Positions 8,513-16,233 of a stretch of DNA of 64,000 nucleotides are shown here, one piece after another. Origin of the DNA: Flavobacterium sp. LC2016-01. GTDB lineage: Bacteria > Bacteroidota > Bacteroidia > Flavobacteriales > Flavobacteriaceae. The DNA is taken from assembly GCF_009711135.1 (NCBI RefSeq), contig NZ_WMIC01000012.1, positions 100,073 to 164,072 on the forward strand, given 5' to 3'. How positions within the stretch are numbered: position 1 is the first letter of the stretch; every line of letters starts with the position of its first letter. The notes beneath the pieces are model-generated. The model did not search any database. It worked only from the letters and a program-made list of their open reading frames with translations, and was not told where the DNA came from. The position numbers were made by a program, and so were the translations under genes.

Positions 8513-9247
8513 TTATTTTATTTGAGATAATTCTTTTGGCAATCTATATAAAACAGTTTGTGTGTGTACTGTACCTGTTTGAGCATCTTTTGAAACAGTT
8601 ATAGTTTCAGGGGCTTCAAAAATAAAATCGGACTCCAGTTTGAAAAATTCTTTATGGATAATTTTATCGACAGACAGTTTTGTTGTGGTAGTATCCTGTG
8701 TATTATTTATATTTCTTATTTCCTGATCTGCATAATCTACGGTTCCTTCGATATAAGAATTCAAATTATCTACATTATAAACCCATCGTCCGTTGTCGAT
8801 TATGTTTATTTTCTTTTTCTTTCCATCTATGATCATTTCGTTTTCGCCTATCGGAGCAACGATTTTAATAAAACTATTTGCAGGAATGGTTTGTGTTGCT
8901 TCTGAAGATATTTTGAATTCAACTGGAACAGATTTTCCATTGTCAATATAAAGATCAGTTCTAAAACTAGACGACACAAGAAAAAATGCGATTACAGCTC
9001 CTAGCGGTATAAAAAAGTAACTTGATTTTTCTAATTGAAGAGGCATCCCTTCTTCATCTTCATTATCAGCAATAAATTGTTTTCTGCTTTTATAAATGTA
9101 ATACAAAGCGCCAATTACTAAAATTACATTTATTGGGGCACTTATGAAATCTGGGATTTGATTAAATGTGCTGTATAATACATAATTAAGCACATAGAAT
9201 AGAAAAATTGCGATTGCAAGTCTAATAAGAATTATGATTCTCTCCAT
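8513..9247 (-). CDS. Membrane protein of unknown function
   Basis: This 244-residue protein has hydrophobic segments at about residues 5-25, 35-52 and 78-97, followed by a hydrophilic, probably periplasmic, C-terminal region with beta-strand character (SVPVEFKISSEATQTIPANSFIKIV). No known domain is recognised. A 7-bp dyad (GGGTTAA at 9274-9280, TTAACCC at 9289-9295) lies just upstream and could be an operator. It is convergent with the DinB fusion. Confidence 0.7.
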   Translation of the reverse strand: MERIIILIRLAIAIFLFYVLNYVLYSTFNQIPDFISAPINVILVIGALYYIYKSRKQFIADNEDEEGMPLQLEKSSYFFIPLGAVIAFFLVSSSFRTDLYIDNGKSVPVEFKISSEATQTIPANSFIKIVAPIGENEMIIDGKKKKINIIDNGRWVYNVDNLNSYIEGTVDYADQEIRNINNTQDTTTTKLSVDKIIHKEFFKLESDFIFEAPETITVSKDAQTGTVHTQTVLYRLPKELSQIK

Positions 9248-9369
9248 TTTAATAGTTGTTAAAAGTAGATTATGGGTTAAACATTAAATTAACCCAAATA
9301 TATTATTATTTTTCATCTTTTAACAATTACAGCTTCAATTCGGTGTTAAATTGTATAAATATTTTATTG

Positions 9370-10272
9370 TTAAATATAAAGTTCACCTTTCATCGTTATA
9401 ATCGAAGAACCGCCAACTAAAATATCTTCTTCACGATTCATAACTTCAATCATTGACGCCTGTTTTAATTTTACGCCTTGAAGAATTTTGTATTCCTTTT
9501 CAGATTTAGTGAATTTCTTTTGCGTTAAAAAACCAATTAAAGGACCTGCAGCGGTTCCTGTTGCTGGATCTTCATTTATCCCGATTATTGGGTTAAAAAA
9601 TCTTGTTTCGACTATATGTTCTTGGTCGCCATCAGCAAGGGTGAAACAGTAAAATCCTTCAAAATTGTATTCTTTTGAAATTTCAATCAAGAGTTGGCTG
9701 TCTGGAACAAAGCTGTTTAGTATTTGACTGTTTTTTATAGGAACCATGGTGTGTGCAACTTCTGTTTTAACTATTGTTGGAACAAAAGCATTTACGTCTA
9801 AATCTTCAATTTTTAAACCAAGAGCTACCGCAATTCTATACGTTGGGATTTCTTGTTTGATCACTGCCGATTTTTGATGCATTTGAACAACAGGATAAAA
9901 AGTAACCGGATCAAAACTTACCGTTACAGGTATCGCAGAATGTTTCATGATGACAAAAGGCTCGCTTTCATTTTGGTCCTCAAAAATAGGCATTCCTTTT
10001 AGCAGAGCGCCGCAGACCGCACCCAATAAATTATGTCCTGCACCGTCGATTTCGATTCCAGTTGGAGTAAATGAACGCACCATCAGTGCTTTTTCTCTTG
10101 AAGAATAATAGACAAAAGAAGTTTCGGAATAGCCAAATTCTTTAGAAATATCTTTATAGGTATCTAATGGCAGATTGCCGTCTGTAAAAACCACAGAAAG
10201 CGGATTTCCTTTGTAGCTTTCGTTTGAAAATACATCCAAAACGTAATATTCTAATGCTTTTCTTCCTTCCAT
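9370..10272 (-). CDS. PhzF-family isomerase/epimerase
   Basis: This 300-residue protein has the PhzF (diaminopimelate epimerase-like) fold: the N-terminal YYVLDVFSNESYKGNPLSVV, a FGYSETSFV segment carrying the catalytic glutamate, and the second-half signature DPATGTAAGP. Family members are cytoplasmic cofactor-free isomerases. Without other phz genes nearby, phenazine synthesis is not indicated. It may be the last gene of a minus-strand run with the YdeI-like and SUKH genes (74-base gap). Confidence 0.88.
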   Translation of the reverse strand: MEGRKALEYYVLDVFSNESYKGNPLSVVFTDGNLPLDTYKDISKEFGYSETSFVYYSSREKALMVRSFTPTGIEIDGAGHNLLGAVCGALLKGMPIFEDQNESEPFVIMKHSAIPVTVSFDPVTFYPVVQMHQKSAVIKQEIPTYRIAVALGLKIEDLDVNAFVPTIVKTEVAHTMVPIKNSQILNSFVPDSQLLIEISKEYNFEGFYCFTLADGDQEHIVETRFFNPIIGINEDPATGTAAGPLIGFLTQKKFTKSEKEYKILQGVKLKQASMIEVMNREEDILVGGSSIITMKGELYI

Positions 10273-10346
10273 TCCTTTTTCTTTTTAACTGAAACTTTTT
10301 TAGACGGAATAAAGTTACTGTTTATACTATACTAAAGCAATAGGCA

Positions 10347-10904
10347 TTACAACATTCGTTTTCCTTCAGCGCTAAATTTTATTGCTTTCTCTAATCTTGC
10401 AAGTCTGGTTTTTTCTTGTTTGGCGCTCATAATTACGTGAATGATTACTTTTTTGTACGATGGCGCTTGATTGCTGAAATATTCCCAAGCTATTTTATTG
10501 GCTTTAAATTGCTTTTCGAATTCCGGATCAAGAACATAAGCTTCATTTTCATGCGAATAAATTTTGGATCTTTCTTCAGATCTGAATTCGAAAGCTTTAA
10601 TTCCGGGTTCTTTCATAAGTCCGGCTTTTGTGAGCTGTTCAATTTTTTTGATGTTGATTGCACTCCAAATACTCGATTTTTTTCTCGGTGTAAACCGAAT
10701 CGTATAACTTTCATCATCAATAGTTTTTCGAATGCCGTCAATCCAGCCAAAACAAAGCGCCTGATCTACAGATTCTGACCAAGTCATACATGGTTTTTTG
10801 GTTTTCAATTTATAGAAACCTACTAAAAGTTCAGTTTCATTTTCGTGATGCTTTTCGAGCCATGCTCTGAATTTTTCTTGAGTGGAGAAGAAGGTTGGTG
10901 TCAT
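10347..10904 (-). CDS. YdeI/OmpD-associated family protein
   Basis: At 185 residues with the family pattern (FRAWLEKHHENETELLVGFYK, then DQALCFGWIDGIRK), this matches the YdeI/OmdA family, whose members were linked to bacteriocin or peptide tolerance in enterobacteria. The C-terminal helical part (APSYKKVIIHVIMSAKQEKTR) is also typical. The mechanism is unknown. It starts nine bases after the stop of the SUKH gene and is probably cotranscribed with it. Confidence 0.85.
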   Translation of the reverse strand: MTPTFFSTQEKFRAWLEKHHENETELLVGFYKLKTKKPCMTWSESVDQALCFGWIDGIRKTIDDESYTIRFTPRKKSSIWSAINIKKIEQLTKAGLMKEPGIKAFEFRSEERSKIYSHENEAYVLDPEFEKQFKANKIAWEYFSNQAPSYKKVIIHVIMSAKQEKTRLARLEKAIKFSAEGKRML

Positions 10905-10913
10905 TTTTTACTT

Positions 10914-11372
10914 TTAGTATTTTTCATCCATAAGCATCTGAGTTCTGATGTAGGTCTGAAAAGACGTATTGGTATAATGAAGTTCGCCGCTTTCATGCCA
11001 AAATTCGACCACATTGCCGTTCTCCTCATTAAAATCAAAACCCGAAAAATCGCCACAGTAATTATCTCCAAAAAACCAGATATTTGATTGTAATTCGTAG
11101 TGGTCTTCAAGACCTAAATCTTCAAGATTAAATAAAGAAGAATGAACTTTAAATTGACCTTCTCTAAAATTTCCGGATCCAATTTCTTGCAAATAAGAAA
11201 TATAATCCTGAGGTACTTTCGGATATTTTTCAAGCAACATTTCAATTTGCTCTTTATTTAAGATTTCTCTCTTGTTGGTCTCATCATCAGGGTTTTCGAC
11301 TTTTTTCAAAAAATCTTTTTCTTTATTATACTTTTCTATCATTGTTTTATCAGAGATAAGAGATTCCCACAA
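10914..11372 (-). CDS. SMI1/KNR4 (SUKH) family protein
   Basis: This 152-residue protein has the SUKH-superfamily pattern: an N-terminal helix with LEKYPKVPQDYISYLQEIGSG, a beta region around NIWFFGDNYCGDFSGFDF, and a C-terminal FQTYIRTQML helix. Many bacterial SUKH proteins are immunity proteins to polymorphic nuclease toxins, and others are housekeeping. No toxin gene is visible here. A start at Met11 is possible but gives a shorter first helix. Confidence 0.85.
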   Translation of the reverse strand: MWESLISDKTMIEKYNKEKDFLKKVENPDDETNKREILNKEQIEMLLEKYPKVPQDYISYLQEIGSGNFREGQFKVHSSLFNLEDLGLEDHYELQSNIWFFGDNYCGDFSGFDFNEENGNVVEFWHESGELHYTNTSFQTYIRTQMLMDEKY

Positions 11373-11482
11373 ATTAGCAATTGCGTTAATTAAGGATAAA
11401 AGTATGATAATTAATTAAAAGAGAAGAGGCGAATTTCTTGATTTTCTGTTTTGTAATTTAGGGTAAAAATTTAAATTCCAAA

Positions 11483-11932
11483 TTATTTAAAAACCACAGT
11501 TTTGTTGGATTTCGCTATTTTGACAATATGAAAAGGCTGTGTAATTACGGAGGTTAAATTGCCTTTTTTTAATTGTTCCACTTTAACTGTTATTTCGTTG
11601 TTCGATTGCGTGATCTTGGTAATGTCTATGGAATAGCCACCAGAATTGCGTACTTCATCAAAAACAGCAATAACCTGATATTTTGAAAAGTCCACATTTG
11701 TATCAGGAGTTGTGTACAAAGCTTGCGTGATGATATTTAGTTTTTCTAGTAAAGTGTTCCAATCAGTTTGATTTGTAATAACCAGATTTGATTTAGGAAT
11801 AGTTCCAGGCGATGCTCCGTAATTGTCTCGTTGATAAATTGTTGTAAACGCAATATTTGATCCGTCATCGTTGTCGTTACTACAGCTTGCGAATGTTAAT
11901 GCAAGACTTAAAAATAAAATTATCTGTTTCAT
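11483..11932 (-). CDS. PrcB-domain lipoprotein
   Basis: A lipoprotein signal (MKQIILFLSLALTFASC, lipid Cys17) precedes about 130 residues. The C-terminal part (VIAVFDEVRNSGGYSIDITKI, then QPFHIVKI) matches the PrcB C-terminal domain found in Treponema protease-complex protein PrcB and many Bacteroidota lipoproteins. It probably sits on a cell-envelope membrane and may bind or restrain a protease. No protease gene is adjacent. It is monocistronic. Confidence 0.82.
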   Translation of the reverse strand: MKQIILFLSLALTFASCSNDNDDGSNIAFTTIYQRDNYGASPGTIPKSNLVITNQTDWNTLLEKLNIITQALYTTPDTNVDFSKYQVIAVFDEVRNSGGYSIDITKITQSNNEITVKVEQLKKGNLTSVITQPFHIVKIAKSNKTVVFK

Positions 11933-12130
11933 GGTTTTGGTTTTTTAGGTTGAAAAATTAATTGTAATGATTTGCTAATTAAACAGATAGCATTTTTATT
12001 AAATGGTTGCGTTGCAATTTTAATTTTTTTAATAAAAATTTAAAAAACGATTTTTTCTTATGAAACCGTGATTGCGTTAGGGATTACTTCACAATATATT
12101 TATTTTTTAGTGGAGTTCAGTGAATTTCAT

Positions 12131-12226
12131 TTGAAGCGGAAAGCCCACAGCCTGACGAAGGAAGAGCGAGGACTTGAAGCGGATAGCCCGGCCCGCTGTT
12201 CGGCGGGAAACGCCCAAAAAAATATT
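12131..12226 (-). repeat. Structured intergenic element, copy A
   Basis: In the 352-base gap 11933-12284 a GC-richer block stands out from AT-rich surroundings. Read on the minus strand it goes GGGCGTTTCCCGCC, a small CCCGC/GCGGG hairpin (12192-12207), GGGCTATCCGCTT, then CTTCGTCAGGCTGTGGGCTT. The order TTTCC-GC, CTAT, TCAGGCT, GGGCTT is shared with copy B at 31361-31449. The remainder of the gap is AT-rich with no gene seen; an apparent open frame across the block is repeat-derived. Confidence 0.65.
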
Positions 12227-12284
12227 GGTGTTTGTATTATTATTTCCACGAAATTTGCAAATGAAAACATGAAGGATAGAAATC

Positions 12285-13016
12285 ATGGCGAAAGGACCAG
12301 AAAAAAACACCAAAAATAAGGCTTTGCATACGAAGCTGCTGAACAGGAAAAAGGCCAAGCTTCGAGAAGAAAAAGAAGCTCAGGCTAAACGTTTGAAGGT
12401 TTTGGCGGCGAAAATAAATGAAAATAAGAACGGCGAAGATTCTGATCTTAGCAAAAACTCAAAACAAAATACAATGGAAGAATTTGGCAGAATAATAGTT
12501 TCAGAAACGGCAATGAAAAGTGAAAATCCGCAGGATGTTGTGCATTCTAATATTTCGGTAATCAACTTAATGCGTGAAGAAGGTGTCGACGACGAATTGA
12601 TTCACGAAGATGCAATTACGAGTTATTACCTTGATTATTACTATTCACAATATGCCGAAGGAAATTTTGCTCAGTTTGTTCATAATTCTGGCTGGAACAA
12701 AGAATTAAACGAATTGATTGAAGAAGGTCTGGCTTTAATTGGTGCTGAAAAACACTTGGAATTGTTTTTGGAACAAAGCAAAAAAGTCAGAATTACGAGC
12801 AATATCAAATTGGATAAATTTTTAAAAGGAAAATTGGAAGGTGCAAATCCGGTTCGTGATGCTTTGAACAATGATAAATTTTTTGAATTAGAAGAAAATC
12901 TGGCTGAACTAAATGCTAATTTTTTGAAGAATCACCCCGATTTTGAAGTGCTTTCGGTAGACGATATGTTTGCGGCTTTGGAGGAGTTTGTGGGACACGA
13001 GATTAAACGAGCTTAG
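12285..13016 (+). CDS. DUF4375/DMP19-like protein
   Basis: A very basic N-terminal tail (residues 1-50, lysine-rich) leads into a 190-residue helical domain with DAITSYYLDYYYSQYAEG and NFAQFVHNSGWN, the pattern of DMP19/DUF4375 proteins. DMP19 of Neisseria acts as a DNA mimic; most homologs are uncharacterised. The lysine-rich tail could bind nucleic acid, but that is inference. Start: the ATG of ATGGCGAAAGG, 14 bases after another out-of-frame ATG. Confidence 0.72.
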   Translation: MAKGPEKNTKNKALHTKLLNRKKAKLREEKEAQAKRLKVLAAKINENKNGEDSDLSKNSKQNTMEEFGRIIVSETAMKSENPQDVVHSNISVINLMREEGVDDELIHEDAITSYYLDYYYSQYAEGNFAQFVHNSGWNKELNELIEEGLALIGAEKHLELFLEQSKKVRITSNIKLDKFLKGKLEGANPVRDALNNDKFFELEENLAELNANFLKNHPDFEVLSVDDMFAALEEFVGHEIKRA

Positions 13017-13017
13017 G

Positions 13018-13216
13018 TTTTTTTCAAAGTAACAAAGTAACAAAGTGAGAAAGAGACAAAGTAGTTTGTCAGGCTGAGCGAAGTCGAAGCCTCGCAAAGT
13101 TTTTTCACACAGATTTTAAAGATTTTAGCAGATTTCAAAATCACTTTAATCTTTTAAATCTGTGGCTAAAAAAACCTTTGTCCCTTTGTCTCTCTGAACC
13201 TTTGCCACTTTTTTCA
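13018..13216. repeat. Nested inverted word repeats (CAAAG / CACAGATTT)
   Basis: Outer arms are runs of CAAAGTAA-type words (13025-13062) and their complement CTTTGTCCCTTTGTCTCT (13176-13195). Inner arms are 13108-13124 and 13148-13164, which pair at 16 of 17 positions around CACAGATTT. Between the left arms lies TGTCAGGCTGAGCGAAGTCG, a phrase I recognise as common in flavobacterial intergenic DNA. The element fills the gap before the patatin gene and no gene is seen in it. Confidence 0.75.
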
Positions 13217-13269
13217 AAAACTTTTATTAATTTCGCTTTGAGTGATTTATCTATTTTAAAACAGCCAAA

Positions 13270-14820
13270 ATGAGATTTAAGTACTGCCCAATTTTGCTCG
13301 TTCTTTTTGCTCAAACAGCAATTTCTCAAAACAAAATAAATCTTTTTTCAGAAATCAATTACAGTTCGATTCCTGAAGTTTCACTCGCGGATTACAAATC
13401 AGTTCAAGAAAGAGATGCAAAATTTCAGAACCCTAATATTGCTTTGGGAGTTGGGATTTCTGGCGGTGGTTCGCGCGCGCAGTTTTTTAGTATGGGCGTG
13501 CTTTTGGGTTTAGAAGACATTCAGGAAAACGATTCGAAGCGCAATTTTTTAAATGAAGTTGATTATTTCTCAACGGTTTCCGGAGGCTGTTATTCGGCGG
13601 GATATTATTTGACGGTTTTGAAAAATAAATTGCAATATGATAATTGCAGTTTCAACGAATTTTATTTTTCTAAAGCCGATGCCTATAAATCAGATGTAAA
13701 TAAATCGGCTTCGCTTTTATCTCTTCTTAACAATAGCCGAAACGAAAAGGGGGAAAAAATTTCAATGGCACAAAGATTAGATTTTGAAGTTTTGCAGTAC
13801 GACAGTACTAATCCTGAAAACGAGAATAAGTTTAGAACTCAAATGCTTTTATCCGACTTTTTTATTCCGAAAGAAAGCAAACTAAGTCCGAAATTGCCCA
13901 TAATGGTTGCTAACGGAACGGCGTATAACAATGGCGAACGTTTTCCGTTTATGCCGCATATTATTCATGCTTTGAAAATTAATGCCTCTTTGGCTCCAAA
14001 TAAAGCGTCACTTCCGCTTGACGGAAATCAAATAAATAATGGTTATGATTTTCCGCTGACCTATGCTATTACGGCGAGTTCAGCATTTCCTGGTGTTCTT
14101 CCAAAAACCAAATTCGGAATCAAAAATCAGGACAAAATTTTATGCGTAATTGATGGCGGTGCATCAGATAATACGGGTTATGAAACCCTTCTTGAATTGC
14201 TTCACAGCGACACCAAAGTGAAAGACAAAAACAAAAAAGCACTTTTTATTGATTGTTTGGGACCCGGCAAAAAAGCACCTTTTATAAACGATGAGAAAAT
14301 CCGATTGATTTCGTTATTAGAAACAGCTTCTTTGTATACGGTTCAAACGCGTTACATTACGTTTGAAAAGGACGTTGAAAATGTTCTGGATAAATACAAA
14401 ATCCCGACTTCAAATTACCAGATTATTGGTTTTACGACTTTACGAAACTATCTGTCAACATTGAAAAAAGATCAGGACTACGAAGATTTGGTAAAACAAT
14501 TAAAAAATACCGATGATGAAACCGCAAGCTGGCTAAAGCTTCATGATGATTTTAAACTGAAATTAATTGCAAAATTTGGTACAGACCATTTCAAAAAAGA
14601 CAAAAATGGCGAGCTTGTACTTTCGAGTCTAGATAAAACAGCTTTTAAAGATTTTGGTGCCAGCGAACTTTTGATGTTGTACGAATATGCCTCTCATGTT
14701 GAAACCAAACTAAAAATCGCAGCAGAAGAAAAGGAAATGTTATTGCTTGCTGGGCGTTTTGCCGTTTACATAAAAACGAATGAATTGAAAGGTCTTCTGG
14801 TAGAAAATAAGGAACTGTAA
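13270..14820 (+). CDS. Patatin-like phospholipase
   Basis: A signal peptide (MRFKYCPILLVLFAQTAISQ) is followed by a patatin/cPLA2-like catalytic core: glycine-rich oxyanion loop GISGGGSRAQF near residue 60, serine elbow STVSGGCYSAGYY near residue 102, and dyad aspartate in VIDGGASDNTGYETL near residue 295. The serine elbow is V-S-G-G and not G-x-S-x-G, a variant seen in a patatin subgroup. At 516 residues it has a helical C-terminal region of unknown role. Likely a periplasmic or secreted lipid acyl hydrolase. It is convergent with the lipoprotein gene. Confidence 0.87.
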   Translation: MRFKYCPILLVLFAQTAISQNKINLFSEINYSSIPEVSLADYKSVQERDAKFQNPNIALGVGISGGGSRAQFFSMGVLLGLEDIQENDSKRNFLNEVDYFSTVSGGCYSAGYYLTVLKNKLQYDNCSFNEFYFSKADAYKSDVNKSASLLSLLNNSRNEKGEKISMAQRLDFEVLQYDSTNPENENKFRTQMLLSDFFIPKESKLSPKLPIMVANGTAYNNGERFPFMPHIIHALKINASLAPNKASLPLDGNQINNGYDFPLTYAITASSAFPGVLPKTKFGIKNQDKILCVIDGGASDNTGYETLLELLHSDTKVKDKNKKALFIDCLGPGKKAPFINDEKIRLISLLETASLYTVQTRYITFEKDVENVLDKYKIPTSNYQIIGFTTLRNYLSTLKKDQDYEDLVKQLKNTDDETASWLKLHDDFKLKLIAKFGTDHFKKDKNGELVLSSLDKTAFKDFGASELLMLYEYASHVETKLKIAAEEKEMLLLAGRFAVYIKTNELKGLLVENKEL

Positions 14821-14847
14821 AAACTAAATAATTTACATAAAAGACAA

Positions 14848-14880
14848 ATGCCCAATTAAGATGTTATCTTAATTGAGCAT
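14848..14880. terminator. Bidirectional terminator overlapping a gene end
   Basis: AATTAAGAT, a GTT loop and ATCTTAATT form a 9-bp perfect stem, extended by ATGCCC/GAGCAT. The hairpin includes the last codons of the minus-strand lipoprotein gene and follows the patatin stop by 28 bases. Confidence 0.65.
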
Positions 14881-15346
14881 TGTTAGAATCTGCATATTCA
14901 ACTTGAATTTGTTTAATCTTTTCGTCAAGTTCTATAATTTCAGTAAAAGCGCCTTGAAGCATAGTTGCGGCTTTGGCTTCATTGTCTTTAGCGGTTAAAA
15001 TGTCTATGTTTATTTCAAGGCCATCCATTGACGTTATACTGCTGTCAAACATATCAAGCATCGTTTTTCTTAAACCTTGGTCTGAACTTAATGGCAATAA
15101 AAGATCGACTGGTTTTTTTGCTGCTATCAACTTATTTCTTGTTGACGCAATCAATGTTAAAAGTTCTTTTTTTGATTCTGGTTTTCCTATTAAACTTAAA
15201 CTTCCTTTTAGGAATTCCTCGTTAGCTTGAAAAAGCTTTGTATGTGCTTCGACGATTTGGTTATTGTAGCTCTCTGTAGTTCTCTCGTTACAACTTATAG
15301 ATATTGAAGAAATGACCAGCAAGAGCAGTAAAGTAATTTTTTTCAT
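14864..15346 (-). CDS. Small hypothetical lipoprotein
   Basis: A lipoprotein signal (MKKITLLLLLVISSISISC, Cys19) leads about 140 mostly helical residues with leucine and alanine repeats suited to a helical bundle (AHTKLFQANEEFLKGSL, then TMLQGAFTEIIELDEKIKQIQVEY). No named domain is recognised. It is probably an outer- or inner-membrane anchored periplasmic protein and has its own -7 box at 15377-15384. Confidence 0.75.
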   Translation of the reverse strand: MKKITLLLLLVISSISISCNERTTESYNNQIVEAHTKLFQANEEFLKGSLSLIGKPESKKELLTLIASTRNKLIAAKKPVDLLLPLSSDQGLRKTMLDMFDSSITSMDGLEINIDILTAKDNEAKAATMLQGAFTEIIELDEKIKQIQVEYADSNNAQLR

Positions 15347-15376
15347 AGGTTTAAACTTTGTAAATTATTGTTAAAA

Positions 15377-15384
15377 CAAATATA
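15377..15384 (-). promoter_or_regulatory. -7 box for the helical lipoprotein gene
   Basis: TATATTTG on the minus strand matches TAnnTTTG, 30 bases before the ATG at 15346. No clear TTG -33 box. Confidence 0.5.
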
Positions 15385-15544
15385 TCAGAATTATTTGATT
15401 TTTAAAGCTTTATAAGAGTCAAGTGTTTTTCTGTGAATTTACTTACGAATTTCTAATAATTATGTAAATCATCGGGGATTTTATGTAACATATCTGGTAA
15501 GCTTTCAAATTAATTTAGCAATATTAATTTTAAAGAAATCAAAC

Positions 15545-15964
15545 ATGAAAACTAGAAGCTTATTACTCGCCTTAATACTAAGCATTGGCTTATTTACTAC
15601 ATCTTGCAGTAATGATGATAACGAAGGAGAAACACTAATTCCATTAGAAGGAAAATGGGATCTTAGTAAAACGGGAACTGTCATAAATGGAACAGAAACA
15701 TTGTCTGATGCACCACAAAATCAAAGTGGCTGTAACAGTGATTACCTAGAACTAAAATTGGATAATACAGTAAATGTTGGAGATTACAGTTCAGCTGTAA
15801 GTGCTTGTGCGTTAACAGTTCAGTCGGGGATTTATTCAAGATCACACAATAATTTAACTACTGTTATAAATGGTGTGACTAAAACTCAAGATATCGTAAA
15901 TCTAACACTTAAAGAGCTAAAAGTGAAAGATGCCGCTGGTATAATCACAGTTTATACTAGATAA
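15545..15964 (+). CDS. Lipocalin-like lipoprotein
   Basis: The protein starts MKTRSLLLALILSIGLFTTSC, a lipoprotein signal with Cys21 and then SNDD. The 118-residue mature part begins with the LEGKWDLSKTG motif typical of lipocalin-like (DUF) Bacteroidota lipoproteins and continues with beta-strand segments and two cysteines (QSGCNSDY and SACALTV) that may form a disulfide. Ligand and role are unknown. It is monocistronic and followed by a strong terminator. Confidence 0.78.
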   Translation: MKTRSLLLALILSIGLFTTSCSNDDNEGETLIPLEGKWDLSKTGTVINGTETLSDAPQNQSGCNSDYLELKLDNTVNVGDYSSAVSACALTVQSGIYSRSHNNLTTVINGVTKTQDIVNLTLKELKVKDAAGIITVYTR

Positions 15965-16006
15965 TGTATAGAAAAATTAAATCCTTGAATTGCTGGATTT
16001 ATTAGG

Positions 16007-16047
16007 AAACGGAAATAACTTTAAAAAGTTGTTTCCGTTTTTTTTTA
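16007..16047 (+). terminator. Strong rho-independent terminator
   Basis: Arms AAACGGAAATAACTT and AAGTTGTTTCCGTTT (one mismatch, three-base loop) run into a T-tract, 43 bases after the lipocalin-like gene. Confidence 0.9.
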
Positions 16048-16054
16048 TTGTTTC

Positions 16055-16129
16055 CCAGAGATACACAAAGAAAAAACACAAAGTTTTCCCAAAGAAATTT
16101 TAAAAACCTTGGTGAATCTTTGTGTATCT
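16055..16129. repeat. Inverted repeat upstream of serS
   Basis: AGATACACAAAG (16059-16070) and CTTTGTGTATCT (16118-16129) are perfect 12-bp arms 47 bases apart. ACACAAAG-type words recur between them. The words are those of the CAAAG family seen at 13.0 and 33.8 kb. Confidence 0.75.
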
Positions 16130-16184
16130 GCGTGAAATAACTTTTTACCCACAAACTTTGTCTTAATCTTAGGAAACATTTCCT

Positions 16185-16192
16185 TAAATTTG
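16185..16192 (+). promoter_or_regulatory. serS -7 box
   Basis: TAAATTTG matches TAnnTTTG, 41 bases before the serS ATG. A TTG at 16158-16160 is 24 bases upstream, slightly far for a -33 box. Confidence 0.5.
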
Positions 16193-16233
16193 CTTCCATT
16201 ATAAAAAAATACAATAGTTACAAAAATCAAGCT

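Noticed and set aside
9370..10272. Part of a phenazine gene cluster
   Set aside because: PhzF-like genes are common alone, and no other phz gene is near.
12068..12319. Plus-strand open frame of 83 codons across element A
   Set aside because: It is made of repeat words, has no recognisable start context, and overlaps the real gene at 12285 in another frame.
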